Below, one piece after another: positions 44,446 to 57,931 of a DNA stretch of 64,000 nt. The DNA is from Agaricus subrufescens (taxonomy: Eukaryota > Basidiomycota > Agaricomycetes > Agaricales > Agaricaceae). A model generated the notes under the pieces. That model was not told the origin of the DNA. It did no database searches and saw nothing but the letters and a program-made list of their open reading frames with translations. Location of the stretch: NCBI GenBank assembly GCA_029945375.1, contig CM057061.1:3100001-3164000 (forward strand). The letters run 5' to 3'. The first letter of the stretch is position 1. Every line of letters starts with the position of its first letter. A program made the position numbers and the translations under genes.

Positions 44446-46410
44446 TTGTGCACAATCAATGGCAACATTGAGTTCATTGATGAAGCTCTCTGCACCTACA
44501 CCCTCTCTAGTGCTTGTGGTACTCCTGTCCAGGACTTGTATATCTATGTTGGGCACCTGCTTGAAATCCCCTTGGCCATACTGTCCCTATCTTTGGTGGC
44601 CTTAGCATCTGTACTCTCTAGAAAGACTGAACTTCAACATCTCATCTCTGATCCCCTTGTAGGAGATACTTGTCCTCCATATGTGTAATGGTGTTAATCC
44701 TGACTACTTCTGCTTGTTGGTGTTTTTAACCTCCAATTAGCTCCATACCTGTGGTTTACCTTAGTGAGTTTTTGAATCAGAATAACATACCTGGGCTAAA
44801 TTTTCTTTTTTCTGAACAGGCAGCATATCATCAACTTTCAATGGCATGCCTATCCTCCATGCCATGTCATGGACTCACATAACAACCCTGCTCGATAACT
44901 CTGCTATTGCTGCCTCACATGGTTCACCTTGGTAAGGTCTTTTGTTGGTGTTTACATACCAATACCTTGACTGAGATTTTTCTTTGAATGGTCAGCACAC
45001 TGACCACATAATCCTTCAATGACTCGGATTACTTCTATATCACTGCTCATCAATACCACCTATCCAACTCTCCGAAAATTTCTGGATCTTGGCTGCCCAC
45101 GTGTACAAACATGTGTCACTCACCTGTCATTCTCCTATCAGCCTCATTGCTCCTTCAAAGACCTTGACCACAGAGATCAAGGCTATGTCATCTCACTGGA
45201 GGCCTGGAGACAAATTGGATCTAATACGGCTGCTTGTAAACCACACATACCATCGTCGTTTGGAGTGCCCCTGCCAAACATAGCTCTGCAACAATCCCAA
45301 ATGACAGTGGAGATCAAATTGGACCCTTTTCACTGTGCCGATGTTACTGTTGGACAGGTTCAAGCAAAGAAAATACTATCAGCATTTCATGAAGCTTGTC
45401 AAGCTACTCAAAATGTGTATGGAGTGTGAGATCACTGAAGAGATGCTGGACGTGATTGATATGGGCTTCCAGACCTGGGTCAAGGACTATGAGAAGTGAG
45501 TTTGATAGACATATCAATCTCGAGCATCTCCTCACCCTGCTATAGATTCTATTATTTGCAGGATCCCTGCCATCTCTCTGCATGTCCACTAACAATACAT
45601 GCTCTCCTCCATATTGCTTGGGGTATTTGGGTGGCAGGCCCTGTTTGGACTTATTGGGCTTTCCCAGTGGAACGACATTGTAATACCCTCTTACCCTCCA
45701 TCCAAAGTCGCCAACATCCTTATGCAGCTATTGCCTCACTTGTTACTGCAATGGCCCAGCTTGATCAAGTGCAACTTAAGTACAACCTTTATTCAGAACT
45801 GAGCCTGTGTGGTGCAAAAGGGAGACTGTCAATAAAAGAGCTAATACCAAGTTCATGTACATTATCATAATCCTCAAGACACAGATCCTGAACCCCATCA
45901 TTCTAGATCCATCTTACAAGCTCTCTCCACCACGACGACACGAGCCAATACCTATGTACCTCTGGGACAAACTTTTTGCAGCTTTAGCGACATGATTTGA
46001 GAAGCTGAAATCTACTATCAAAACACTCATTAGCCTTGACAAACCTGTCCTTCACTCTGGCAGGGTAGCTTGTCTGCCTGGGAATGAGTTAATGACAGGT
46101 TGTGATTTGATTTGGCAAAGTGAGGACTCACGCAATGCCTCCTTCATCAAAGTATGTGCTCTTATTTTGTGAGATCTAAATTAAACCAACCAAATAGTAT
46201 ATTCAAATGGTTGACAAGTATGAGCATTATCCAAACTGCCTGTCACTTTTTGTGAAGTGGTCATATTTTGGGCAGCTAATGCGAGTCCTTGTTATCAACC
46301 TACTGAATATACCCACGCTAGGCCTCAATTTGTCATCAATGGTCATATACACTGTTGTTGAAACCGTTGTTACGGCCCCAGCCATTTTATGTGTGAAAAT
46401 ATATGTTTAA
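44446..46410 (+). pseudogene. Unrecognised multi-exon coding relic
   Basis: Plus-strand open pieces (44446-44688, 45019-45429, 45496-45870, 45807-45995, 46207-46410) are separated by short gaps with GT and AG signals (for example TGGTAAGGTC...GGTCAG before 44996). Protein pieces include DHRDQGYVISLEAWRQIGS and VFGWQALFGLIGLSQWNDI. I do not recognise the family, and some joins need frameshifts, so it is probably a decayed transposon-associated gene. Alternatively these are chance frames; base composition matches the CpG-poor transposon sea. Confidence 0.3.
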
Positions 46411-47510
46411 TGCAGCTAGGTATACGTATTAAGTTCGAGAATGAACAATTGGTCACCCAGTTAGAGATTAGCTCAGTCGAGGACATGTGTGAAGAGAGGT
46501 TGACCTAGGGAACAGTTGAGATTGCATCTGCGATTCCTAGCAGGAAAACCATACTGCTAGGGGAAATATAATCACGTTCAAGGACTTTAAAATGGAAGTC
46601 TCGAGACTGAGTCTAGGGAGACTTTGCTGGGAATTATCATCGAGGTTGGCTATGGGATGGCTTGAGGACTTAGCAGAATGTGGTTCTTTCAGTGGACCTT
46701 ATGCTAAACTGAATCTATAACTACTACCTGCCTAATAAGGAAAGGGCTAGGAAGTAGACGACTCACACATGTTGAGACTGAATAAATCTGAATTGAGACT
46801 GTTGGAATTGTCAGTTGAGACTCTGGATCAGGCAGTAATAGTGATAATCTCGAAGCAACTAAAGGCAAGATGGAAGCTTAGTCTAATCGAGGACATCTTA
46901 TCAACAGGTTAATCAGTGGGGGATGCGCCTCGAGAGTTTCTAGACTAGGGTCTAGGGTTAGAAGCCCATTAGCCAATGAGGAGCAGGAGATTAGACAAGT
47001 GCAATGTTCAGTTGAGGAGACTGAATAGTCAAGACTGTTGATTGGTGGAGAAAGATGAGTTGAGGAGACTATACCCATTCAGCGCTGGATACGGACTTGG
47101 TTATTTGTTTCATATTTGTTTATTTTGTCTCAGCTTTTTGTTGTGTATCATATATAGTCGCCAGTCAAGGATGAGGTTCGGGATTGAATCTTTGCCCAAG
47201 TGCTGTGCGAGTGAAATTGAGTTTGGTTAAACTCCGCAGTGTTCTAAGCATTTCTTAAGTTCTTTCTCGACTTGGAAGGTCTTGTGTTCTGCTCGAGAGA
47301 GTATCTTCACTGGTCTAATAGGATCGTGATAGCATTTGGTGCTAGCTTGACTTGTCTTGCAGTCTGTCTCGAAGCGCAAAGGCAGGTCAAGGCTCTCCAA
47401 GTTTGTTGAGGCATCACTAGGGCGGACTTGCTACCCCTCCTAGATAGGTGTCTAACCCATCCTATTGAGGACAGTTGTCGCAAGCTTAGCCACTCATTGC
47501 AAAGGTTCTA
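46368..47510. repeat. Possible LTR-like region with repeated TTGAGACT motifs
   Basis: Begins TGTTACGGCCCCAG, a start typical of gypsy LTRs, and interrupts the preceding open frame. TTGAGACT or TCGAGACT occurs many times between 46600 and 47550. A TATATAG box lies near 47150. No clear CA end or target duplication was found, so the identity and the right border are uncertain. No coding sequence inside. Confidence 0.3.
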
Positions 47511-50500
47511 ATTGAAACGGCATAGGTCTGGAAGAGGTCTCTATTCAGTCGAGACTTGTTTCACATTTCTATTCTACCCCTATTTTCATTTAATACTTAA
47601 TCAAGATGCTTACTTTCACTTTCTTTCTGATTTATTCTCCCCACAAACCACACTTGAAACTCGGTGTAATTCAAAGGGTTGCATTTGCATTCAATTTTAT
47701 ATTTTTTTATATTTTATTTTCCACATTCACACTGATCTAGTCTCTTCACCGTCTGGAGAAAGACAAAGAAGCATGCAGTGCCAGAGCAAGTCAGCGACCC
47801 CCCCCCTCCTGTCAAACACCGCAAAGGCGGTATTGTAGAGCTATGCATGCTATTGGCCTCATTAGCTTTCATCTGGCAGAATATGCAAGCTTTTATGGCA
47901 GTGGTGGACAGGTGGTGCCAGTGGATTATGTAGAGATAATAGTGTTTCATATATCATTGTCAGCACAAAGAACACCTATTTTTCTCTGCACTATCACCTC
48001 AATGCTCTCCAGCTATTCCATTCCTGACCAGTGCCACCAGCCAGCCTTTGCTGTGGCATATTATGCTTGGCATGTTCATAACCGCCTTTTTGTGTGTGTG
48101 GCAGGATGCTTGGTGTCATCCACTCCATGGCACATCCACCCTCCATCTCTACCTTTTGTTCTTTGGAGGCGTTCCTACCTTTTGTTTTCTGCAGACGCCT
48201 CTTCTCTCCTCTCCTAAAGAGGGCCTACCTCCTCTGTGTCCTTCTCAAAGTCTGGCCATGGTCAATCACCGTGAGTTTATTACTCCACTGGAGGTATGCC
48301 ACTTTCAACGGCCCTGATTTTCTATCTGACCCAAGCAAACCTTAGCCCAACCACAGTGTCTTTCTGAGAGGCCGGTTGTATTCCTCTTGCCATATAAAAC
48401 CCAAGAACGTGCTGGTCCACGCTCGCTCTTCCAGGTTCCCTGGAGAGACCCAATACCCCTGTGTTGAGGACATCCTGGGTGATGCCCTAACTCAGAGCTA
48501 TGTTCACGACTGCTTCCTAAAGATTGTCAATGGTCGGCGGACATCAACCTTCGGCCTTTTTTTCAAGAGGCATACCAGATTGCCACACATCCAAGGTGAC
48601 TTAATTGTTCTCTAAGTCTCACAGCGGAGCAAGCAATGGCTTGTAAATCTTAGATCATTGGATGTAAGAGTTTTAGATTCCAGATTAAAGAAGTTAGTAC
48701 CTCTCCTTCATAATTTAAAATGAAGCTAATTTCACAATAAGGATTTTGGTTTCTGGATTGTTGCCTTCATAATAGATATCACCCCTCCCATCTAGCTAAA
48801 AGTGTTATGTGCTAGGTTTGTCATTATTTCACTGTCACCCATACTGGCCAGGTGCCATTTCACACCAACAATCACTCTTATCTGTTTTTTCTTGCCCTAT
48901 GGTCCACCTGTCATTTGTCACTGAGTTTTCTGAGGCTTCGCTGGCACAGCCTTCTCAGTCTGCTGTACCCGGGATTCCTGGCTCTATGGCCCCTTTGTCA
49001 GTCACTGAGGCTACTGATGTTTTGCCACCTCAACCGCAACCTGTATCTGGTTTGGAAATGGAGCTCTGGCAGCCCAAGCCAACAGAATCAGTAAGCTCTC
49101 CTTTGCGATACATGCCTGACTTACCTCTAATAAATCTAATAAATCTAGATTATGGAGTCCACAATTGAGGTATGTTTTACGTTATAGTGAGTACCTGGCA
49201 CCCAATGTTCAATGTCATAGCTTGTGGAACCCCCCCAAAAGTGCTTTGTAGTAGCCAGACCCAGCCGCACTGCTTTGGATAATGTAAGTCACCGGTTTTT
49301 GGTCACCATAACCATCTGGCCCTGATTAAATACTAGCTGAGGGATAGGTTCAAGGGGAAGATGCAATTCCTAGAGGAAAGAGCAAGATCAAACAGGTCCC
49401 AAGGCATACAGAACGCAATACTGGATCATTGCATCCATTTGATGGAAGAAGAACTCAAGCAAAGCATTGTGGCACAGGCTCAAAAAGAACAAGAAACCCA
49501 CTTGTCCACAATGAACTATGAGCTGCTCAAGCTTCAGCTGGACAAGACCACTTCAGAGCATCAAGCCAGTCAGCAGCAGATGGCTGACTTCATCCATGTC
49601 AACCAGGAAAAGCTCGCTGAGTTGTCCTCAGCAAGAGAAACTCTGGTATGACTTGAAACGTAATATCTGGTCAAAATCAACTCATCCCACTCATTACAGG
49701 AACAAGAGTTAAAAGCAGAGTCACAACAAAGGGAAACATTGGTAAGCTCTTTATGCTATCAGAACTCTAGCTCATAGTTTTGTTAGGAGGAGCAGATGGT
49801 GGCACAGCATGCTGAGTATGAACATGAGATGGTGAGCATTATGTTCTTCCAATTGCCAGGCATCTGATTCTTGCTGCAAGGCTGAAAGGAACAATGAAGT
49901 TTTGGTGCTCCAAAGAAGCCTGGCTCAGGTAAGGTGTCTTTATCTTATTCTGAGGCGTTGTTTGACCATTGGCCCTTTATTAGCAGCCTGCAGCAGTACC
50001 ACTGCAAACTCCAACCCCAACCCCACATACTTCAACATCAGCTAGCATTCCTCATGCATCGCCACCTCTGCTGACACTGACATGAACTTCCAAACTAGGG
50101 AAGCCTGTACAATGGCGAATGGGTTGTAGGAACCAACTCGCCAGTCCCATGAACAACCCTGGTCCAACCTTTAATGTTGTTCCCTTAGAACCAGTAGATA
50201 CTTCCTCCACCAATGATTCTACTACAACAGAACAAGCCAGCGCTATTTCTAGGCCCCATCCGCCAATACTCACTCACGGGCCACAGGCGCCACATCCTAT
50301 ATCCTTTTTTGCTTCCCTTCCCAGTAGTCCCTCTGCTGACACACTCAAATCAGTCCTTGGTGAAATTTTAAACCAGATAGGAGCACAGAGAGTCGAGCTA
50401 CCAGCTACATGATGTTAGGGTCGCAGCAGTTGAGGAGGACAGAGGGACAACGCCAGGAAGCAACAGCAGGCCCTGATGAGCAAAGAGGATGATAAGTTAT

Positions 50501-51253
50501 GGAAGGTGAGTATATGGTACTATGTATTATATTCACTTCTCAAACATCATTTTAGGACACTGTTTGACACCATTGGTGCAGCATTCACCAATTATCCACT
50601 GCAAAAGACTTTACAAACTACACACTGGCAGCAATGGACAATGTTATTGCATGTAATGATGGTGATAGCATTCCCGAGGGCATCTGTCAACTTGACTTTT
50701 CTAAAGGTTGGGATAAGTGTCAGTGGAACAGGATTCTCCTCAGAAGAATGGTTGATGAGCTACTTTCAGAGTGCCAAGAAGAGGGGGGTTGGAACATGGT
50801 TGATGTTTCAGAAAGCTATCTTCTTGACCTATTCTATGGACAGCTGAAGTGCGCTCGGGAGGCTTGGTCTCAAGCACAACCAAGGTTTTCAGTGGAAAAA
50901 AGAAGGGTAGAGACACTTGAAGAAGCCACAAACTGCACCATGACTTATGAGTCCCAGCGATACAAGGTGGTAAATTCCAGGGCCCGCAGGCAACAAGTAA
51001 GCCTCTAATCTATCCTATCTACTAACTTGTTGACCTGTTGTATCGCAGAAATACAACAAGAGGGCCAGGATTGTAGAGGAAGTCATCACAATCAAGGCTA
51101 CTCAGGGTGTGGCAGACCTTGAAACATGGAAATATTTTAGGAAGATGCTGGAATACCTGTCTGTTGACGGTATGTCATCAGAGGAAGATACTGCACAGGA
51201 GGTCAGTGGCCAAACAATAACAGTCTTCCTTGTAAAGTTTTGCATTTGGCGAG

Positions 51254-51507
51254 TGTTGACTGTAGTCAATGTAGACACATTAGAGACTTCCAGATGATAG
51301 AACAACTGTATTACCTGTAGTCGACATAGACACATTAGAGCTACAGGATAAGTTAATACATGTGGTAAAGAGAAGATAAACAGATACGCACACTTCCAGA
51401 TGATAGAACAACTGGAAGTGGTGTAAATGACAAACGAATTGAATATACATGAGATCACATGATAGTTCCTACATGTCAGCTGACGTAGTCTTTATGATAG
51501 TTCAATA
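51254..51507 (-). repeat. copia 3' LTR
   Basis: In the plus direction it reads TGTTGACTGTAG...GTTCAATA. The sequence around the repeated TTCCAGATGATAGAACAACT occurs twice inside each LTR. All 10 differences from the other LTR can be derived from 8 ancestral CpG sites. Confidence 0.95.
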
Positions 51508-51641
51508 CACCCCCACAAAAAGACAAAGTGATGGCATGAGGAAAGGAAATGATAGAAAGTGAATAGAAATAGAAATAATAGAATAGTAATTGGAAAAGAA
51601 ACAGAAGTGTTGAATTGAACAAGGAAAAAGGAGGAATGAAG

Positions 51642-54600
51642 TTAAGAAGGAAGAACACTGACACCAAGAGATTCCCGGTGCTTCTCAAAGATTGGCTGGG
51701 GTAAAGGCTTTGTCAAGATATCCACTGGCATCTCTGAAGTAGGCAACCAGAATGTTGATAATTCTTTGCCCATATATTGACGAAGGAAATGATGTCAAAC
51801 ATCAATATGTTTTGTCCGTGAAGAAATGACTTCCCAGTTCACAATAGAGATTGCTGCTGAGTTATTGCAGAGGATCGGGTATGGTGATGGAACAGGGATA
51901 TCAAGGAGAACCAAGAACATCTGTAGCCACAATGCTTCTTTAACAGCATGTGTCAATGCGTAATACTCCACTTCCACTGATGAGAGAGCCACAGACTTCT
52001 GTTTAACTGCCGACCATGACACACAGCATCCTAGGAAAAAGAAACAGAAACCTGCGATGCTCCTCTGATTGTTGACATCAGATGCCCAGTCTAAGTCCAA
52101 GAATCCGCAGTGTTGAATATAGCCTTGAATAGCCGTAGGAAAATGCTCATCTTTGTGACCAAATAACATCCCCATCCTCCTGGTCCCACCAATGTATCGC
52201 AGGACATTCTTGGCCGCTATCATATGTTTGCGAGTTGGGTTAGCATTGTGCTGACCAAGTGCCATACACATGTATGCGATGTCAGGTCAGGTACAAAGGG
52301 CAAGATATAAAAGACTTCCCACCAAACTTTGATATGTATGTTTCAACTCGTCATCAGGTATTGATGGTAAGGCACCGGGAGGAGGCTCCTTCATCTCGGA
52401 TAATTGAGATTTGATTGGAATCCCAAGAGGAGGGGCATCAGTCATACAATAACTGTCCAGTAGATCTCCCATGAAGGCTTCCTGTGAGAGATAAATGACT
52501 TGTTTAGGATGATCACATATGATTCTGTAGCCAAGGTATAACTGAGCGGGTCCTAAGTCAATAATGGTGAGCCACTTCTGAAGCTGAGCCAGAAACCAAG
52601 AGTATAACTCCCGATTTGTGGATGCTGTCAGTCCATCGTCAACATGAATTGGCACCAAAAGCTGAAGGCGACCAGAATGTGGCATTGGAATAGAGGGATC
52701 AGGAGGCGAGTCCCGTATACCATAGAAAAAGGCATGGTCAACCTCGCTACGCTTCATACCTATGCCCTCCATGACTGTAAGGACAAGTTGGTAGAACTCG
52801 TAGGCAGCTTGTCTGAGTCCGTAGAGAGCTACATTGAGTTTCAGAACCAAAGCAGGATCTGCCAGAGGATAACCGGGTATCTGTTTGATATAAATATCCT
52901 GTTGCAACCGAGCGTGAAGAAAAGCCGTCTTGCAGTCCCATCCGTAGAGCTCTAAATCGTGAACAGCAGCAACAGACAGGACTATTCGGATACTCGCCAT
53001 TCGCGCAACAGGTGCGTATGTCTCCCCATAATCTTCTGGTCGTTGGCTAAAACCCTTCGCCACTAATCTCGCCTTCTCCTCACCCTCTTTCGGCACCCCC
53101 ATATCATCCAACTTGTAGGCGTACACCCAACGAACATCTATTGCTTTCCTCCCCTTCGGCAGCTCACACTCATCCCACGCTTTCATCTTCATCAGGCTAT
53201 TATGTTCCCTATCCATAGCATTCTTGAACATGTTCCAATCTCTCCGTTTCTGTGCTTCACGATAACTCTCTGGTGCCTTGGTATAACCGAAAGAAGATGC
53301 TACCATGACCATTGGCTTATCTAACATCAAATCGGTCAATATGTCGTCACATCCGGCCATCGCGAATTCAGTGAACTCAGCCAAATATCGTTCGTGAACA
53401 ACATCCTGTAATCCCCCATATGCAACAAGAGCCCAAATGACATCCGGTGAGTGAGATGGTCTACTTCCCATGTTGCGGTTCGATCGTCTGACAGCTCGCT
53501 CCTTGACTTCATTTAGGAAGTTCTGATCTTTTGCCGTTCGCACTTGTGTACTAGCACCCCCATCCGACGAGGTCGGAAGAACCAGTGTACGCGGGACACC
53601 AAGGCGCCCAGGACGAACCTCATCAAATACAACATCCGCAGAGAAGGAATAAGCACCAGAAGTAGAACGCACACGCCAGCCGACACGACCCTCCTCGTAG
53701 CCAACAAAAATGGCTTCATAACGACGTGGACCAGCCTTGGCACGCTTCTCAGGAGGGATCACCGGATAACAAAGGCACCCCCACACCCGAAGATGAGACA
53801 GATCTGGCTTAGAGCCAAAAATCCGTTCAAATGGAGTCACCCCAGATGGCAAGGTAGAGGTAGGAAGGCGATTGCGGAGGTATTGCATAGTAACGAAGGC
53901 ATCTCCCCAGAATTGATCAGGGAGACCAGAAGCGGCCAGGAGAGTCTGGCAGCCATCCTCCAGTGTACGGACGAAACGCTCAGCCTTACCATTCTGATGG
54001 TGCGCATAAGGAGCTGTGACCTGAACAAGAACACCTGTAGAGCGCAGATGATCCCCGAGCTTGCCACCCACAAATTCCTTAGCACCATCAAGACGAATGG
54101 ACCGGACAGCAGCAGAACACTGCTTGAGAAGGAACGCCTCTACCAGCCGAAAAGATTGGAAAACACCAGTCCGAGAAGGCATGAGGAAGGTGAAACCAAA
54201 ATTGGAGAAATCATCGAGCACAGAGAAAGCGTACAAAGCCTTGGAAGGCGTCTGCACAGGCCAAGGTCCACAGACATCGGCATGAAGCAATTCCCCAATG
54301 GCACCAGCACGGTTACCGCGATACGGATGGCTCTGTTGAGCACCCTTGCCGATAGTACATGAAGGACATAAGGCGCGAGTGAAAGAACCAACATGTGTCA
54401 AACCCTTAGCATAGTCCTTTGTTAAAGCAGATCGAGTAGCATCGTGTCCCAAATGTCCGAAACGCTGATGCCAGAGGTCTGGTGTCAAAGGGGCTGAAGT
54501 CAAAAGGGAAACGTCAAGACCAGGAGAAAGGTGACGGAGCGAGTTGACATAGCCACACTTCAACCACGAGAGACCTCCACAAGAGACAACCAGCAAGGCA

Positions 54601-56998
54601 AAAGTTGAACCATCAGGACGCGCAAGGGACAGAGCTGTGGAGCCAGGTGAAGCAAAGGAGCAGGAAACACCACAGGCTACCAGCCGACCCACAGAGAGGA
54701 GATTGACTGGGACAGCCGGCGCAAAAAGACAGCCACGGAGTTGGACACGGAGTGGACCGGAAGGGGAAACAAATGACAGTGAGACATCACCACGACCAAG
54801 GACATGCAATGGGGAATTATTTGCAGTAGAAACAGGCACGGAGAAAGATTCATCGAAAGCAGAGAAAAGATCCCTATTGTTGAAAATGTGATGAGTCGAT
54901 CCCGAGTCCAGGAGCGCTTCAAAGCATCCCACAAATTTCTCATCATCGTGCATGACCATACTATCATCAGGCATCTTGGAGCTCATCACAACAGGGGGAT
55001 AGAACGAAGAGTTGAAATCGGTATTGATGGACGAAGGTAGAACTACATTCACAAGATACGTGTCATCCTCAGTGCCCCCACCCCCATCATCCAAAACAAC
55101 TTCATCAACGTCATCACTAACACCCGGAGGAGAGAGAGAAGGATCGGTCGCAGCGAGATGTGCCTGTGGGCGAGGTTTAAAAGATGCAGAAGAGGTGTCA
55201 CGACGAGCAGAGCCAGGATTGGCAGCGGAAGAAGAAGGTTTCGACGCGGGGGCAGACTGAGGGGGAGGTCGGTCACGTGAAGGTTGATTCTTTGCGGCCG
55301 AAGAAGACGGATCCTTGATGCGAAAGTTATGCAGAGTGGCCTGGTCCAGAAGACGCTGAACGACCCCAAAGACAAAGTCCACCTTCAGGCTGGGGTTGAT
55401 AGAAATTTGGTCATAGACATCCGTCTTAAGAGATGTGATGATCCCGAAAGAAGGAAGGGGCCTGAAGAACGTATCCACAGCATGAACCGTGTCGATCTTG
55501 TATTGCGAATCACAGACTTTATTGAAATCACTGAGCCAGCGACGACAATAAGCCTTCAGATCAGAACCAGGCTTGAGGTGCAATAATTCCTCCCACAAGG
55601 CACGTCCCCCTATCCAATCGCGATTCGAATGACACAAGTGCAGGACTTGATAAATCTCCCATGCTGAACCTGTCCATTTAATCGTCGCAATAGAACCCGC
55701 CACACCATCTGAGATTTTGCTGAGTAGAATATGACAAACAATACTGTCTGCAACACAGCACGCACAGGCAGCCTCAAACTCCTCATCGGATGGTGTAGAA
55801 GATATCTCAGGGCAGGTTGACATATGAAGATAATGGTCTGGAGGGTCATACGCCGGATCATAGATAAGGTCGAGATAGCCAAGACCAGCTAACATAGTCC
55901 TAATCCTGTTGTCCCATGCATCAAAGTTTGCCGAACCCTCCAGAGTAACAATATGCGAAAGTGAAGGGATAACACAAGAATTGCAAAAGTTTAAAGAAGT
56001 AGAAGACAAAGGAGGAGAAGAAGAGGCAGACCTAGGCAAAGAAACAGGAACAGCGGGTGGAACTGGAATAGAAACTGGAGTGTTAACAGGGACAGAAACT
56101 GGAGGATTAACAGGAACAGAAACTGGAGTGCCAGAAGAAGTAGGAGGAGGCACTAATGGTGGAGGGGGTTGCATATAATGAGGAACCGGAGGTGGTGGCA
56201 TAAACAAATAAGGTGGAAAATAATAAGGGTGATAACCATACGGAGGAAAATAATTCTGAACTGGGAAATTGTGGTTGAAAGGTAAAGGTGGATGAGGTGG
56301 TGGATAATAAGGAAAAGGTGTCATAGAATGATGGAAAGGCAGAGAAATAGAAGGTTGTGGAAAATTTTGGTTGAATGGAGACAGTAATAAGGGAGTAGCC
56401 GATGATCCATTTGCATTCTGCGAACCATGGGCAGAAGATCTACCCTGTGCAGAAGCAACAGATGGAGTATGCTGAACAAATCTGCCTGAAGGTGACCCAT
56501 GTGCCAAATGAGCAATGTGGGACACATGCAATTGTTCAGGGATCACCAGCAAGGGAAGAGATGGATTATTAAAATGTAAAGAGGAAAGATTTGGAGCGTC
56601 GTTTGGAACAGGGTCCTCCCTACTAATAGGGGGAAAGAATGTATCTATGCTACCTGAAGAAGGAACATTAAAATTTGAAGAGTTTTGTGAAGAAGAAGGA
56701 TTCAAAGATGAAACATGATGTTGAGAATTGGAGGAAAAATTGCAATTGATTACCTGCTGGAGGGTGTAGGGCTTGAGATATTGATGAGGGGAAATTTTCA
56801 GGAGCTGGCAGTTGGAATCTGAGTTGTTGTCTAGGCATTTTTTGAATGTTATATGTGTGGAAGAAAATTGAATGTATGCGGTTGTAAACGAGTGGGCAGC
56901 AGATATATGCGTCGCAATAAATCCTATCAAACAGAATATAATGAGTTGTCTAAGTCTTTCACGTATCCTACAGTCGGTTGATGGCAGGGCCCATAACC
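51642..56998 (-). pseudogene. copia Gag-Pol polyprotein (two TGA stops)
   Basis: One frame runs from the 5' LTR edge to a TAA at 51642-51644, interrupted only by TGA at 52287-52289 (in LCT-PD, where Arg is usual) and 51795-51797 (after KHIDV, where Arg is usual). Order on the minus strand: Pro-rich Gag; protease LLDSGSTHHIF (about 54890-54920); integrase zinc finger H-x-H-C-C (WHQRFGHLGH...CPSCTIGK) and core LHADVCGP, SVLDDFS, HHQNGKAER; RT with KTAFLHARLQQDIYIKQ and the active box HVDDG; RNase H SIAGFCFFFLG...SSVEVEYYAL. No zinc knuckle was seen in Gag, and the first Met is far inside, so the start is unclear. Confidence 0.92.
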
Positions 56999-57252
56999 TG
57001 TTGACTGTAGTCGACGTAGACACATTAGAGACTTCCAGATGATAGAACAACTGTATTACCTGTAGTCGACATAGACACATTAGAGCTACAGGATAAGTTA
57101 ATACATGTGGTAAAGAGAAGATAAATGGATACACACACTTCCAGATGATAGAACAACTGGAAGTGGTGTAAACAACGAACAAATCGAATATACATGAGAT
57201 CACATGATAGTTCCTACATGTCAGCTGACGTAGTCTTTATGATAGTTCAATA
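56999..57252 (-). repeat. copia 5' LTR
   Basis: Partner of 51254-51507. The promoter for the minus-strand transcript should lie here; no sharper element was assigned. Confidence 0.95.
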
Positions 57253-57510
57253 GCAAGCAGAGGAGGTCACAGAATATCTCCAAATTATTGATAAAGAGGG
57301 AGAGCACCCCACTCTCAATGGTACAAGAGGTAGCAAGAGTTGCCTGAGGATCCCAGCTAAGGAAGCTAGTAGATCTTATCCACTGGATTTACCACTCAAT
57401 ATGTACAATCCACTGTGGCTGGAGGAGATGAAAGTCAGTGAGCCTGACTTTGAGACAGATGTCCTCCATGTCTCAAAGGAAACCTTTCAGTTGTTGAAAT
57501 TGGTAGTGCA

Positions 57511-57931
57511 TTGATCTATTATCTGTACTTACTGTATCTGGTACTGCCATCCTAGGGTAGCTTACCATCAATCTCAACCCCACCTTGTTAGTGGTTAAAT
57601 CCCCACCAGATAAGTCCCCTAAGGTTCAATGAGGCCATATGATGAGTGACTAATGTCATTGTTCTGGATTTGTTCTTGTAGACTTATACCCAGGCTCATA
57701 TGCTCTCCGCCGCACTTTAATCTATGTGACACCCTACTTCCTCAAAATTGTTCCTTGTATTTGTTTCATCCATTTATGGAGATGGCTTGTTCATCCTTGT
57801 TGATCCTTGTTCATCCTATTGTCTTTCACGTCACTATGTTACAACAATCCAAATTGCTTTAATATCATGCATTGAGACTGTTACACCCTGCACCAGCCTA
57901 CTGCCTGCCTTCTGCCAGTCGCCTTTTAGCC
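57511..57931 (+). other. Spacer between the split gene and tnp2
   Basis: About 420 bases without a supported gene; short open frames here are Cys/Ser rich and look like chance. The tnp2 start was chosen at 57932. Confidence 0.4.

Larger units (their letters stand above)
51254..57252 (-). mobile_element. Ty1/copia LTR retrotransposon, nearly full length
   Basis: Both LTRs are 254 bp (51254-51507 and 56999-57252), differing at 10 positions. The target duplication is GCGAG (51249-51253) and GCAAG (57253-57257), one change. The primer binding site GGTTATGGGCCC (minus; 56987-56998) directly follows the 5' LTR, and a polypurine tract GTGGGGGTG (minus; about 51508-51516) precedes the 3' LTR. The Gag-Pol frame covers the interior with two TGA stops. 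It is the youngest large element in the window. Confidence 0.95.
47843..57510 (+). pseudogene. Transposon-associated hypothetical gene split by copia insertion
   Basis: Exon-like pieces run from about 47843: YCVEDILGDALTQSYVHDCF-like block with GLFFKRHTRLPHIQ (48376-48615), Pro/Ser-rich segments (48809-49168), a coiled coil rich in Glu/Gln (49361-49651), then DFSKGWDKCQWNRILLRRMV and ETWKYFRKMLEYLSVDGMSSEED (50634-51253). The copia element begins after KFCIW and the frame resumes at 57253 with QAEEVTEYLQIID, ending in SKETFQLLKLVVH. The pattern matches an abundant mushroom hypothetical family that I associate with DNA transposons. It lies just upstream of the tnp2 gene on the same strand. Function unknown; gene disrupted. 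Confidence 0.6.

Noticed and set aside
44996..45430. Possible TET/JBP-type dioxygenase near DNA transposons (HRD string in DLDHRDQGYV)
   Set aside because: Mushroom DNA transposons of the KDZ group can carry such genes, so I looked. Only an isolated HRD triplet is present, without the distal His and Arg motifs or the expected fold pattern.
52644..56718. Plus-strand ORFs inside the copia element
   Set aside because: They are antisense shadows of the Gag-Pol frame, which has clear domains on the minus strand.
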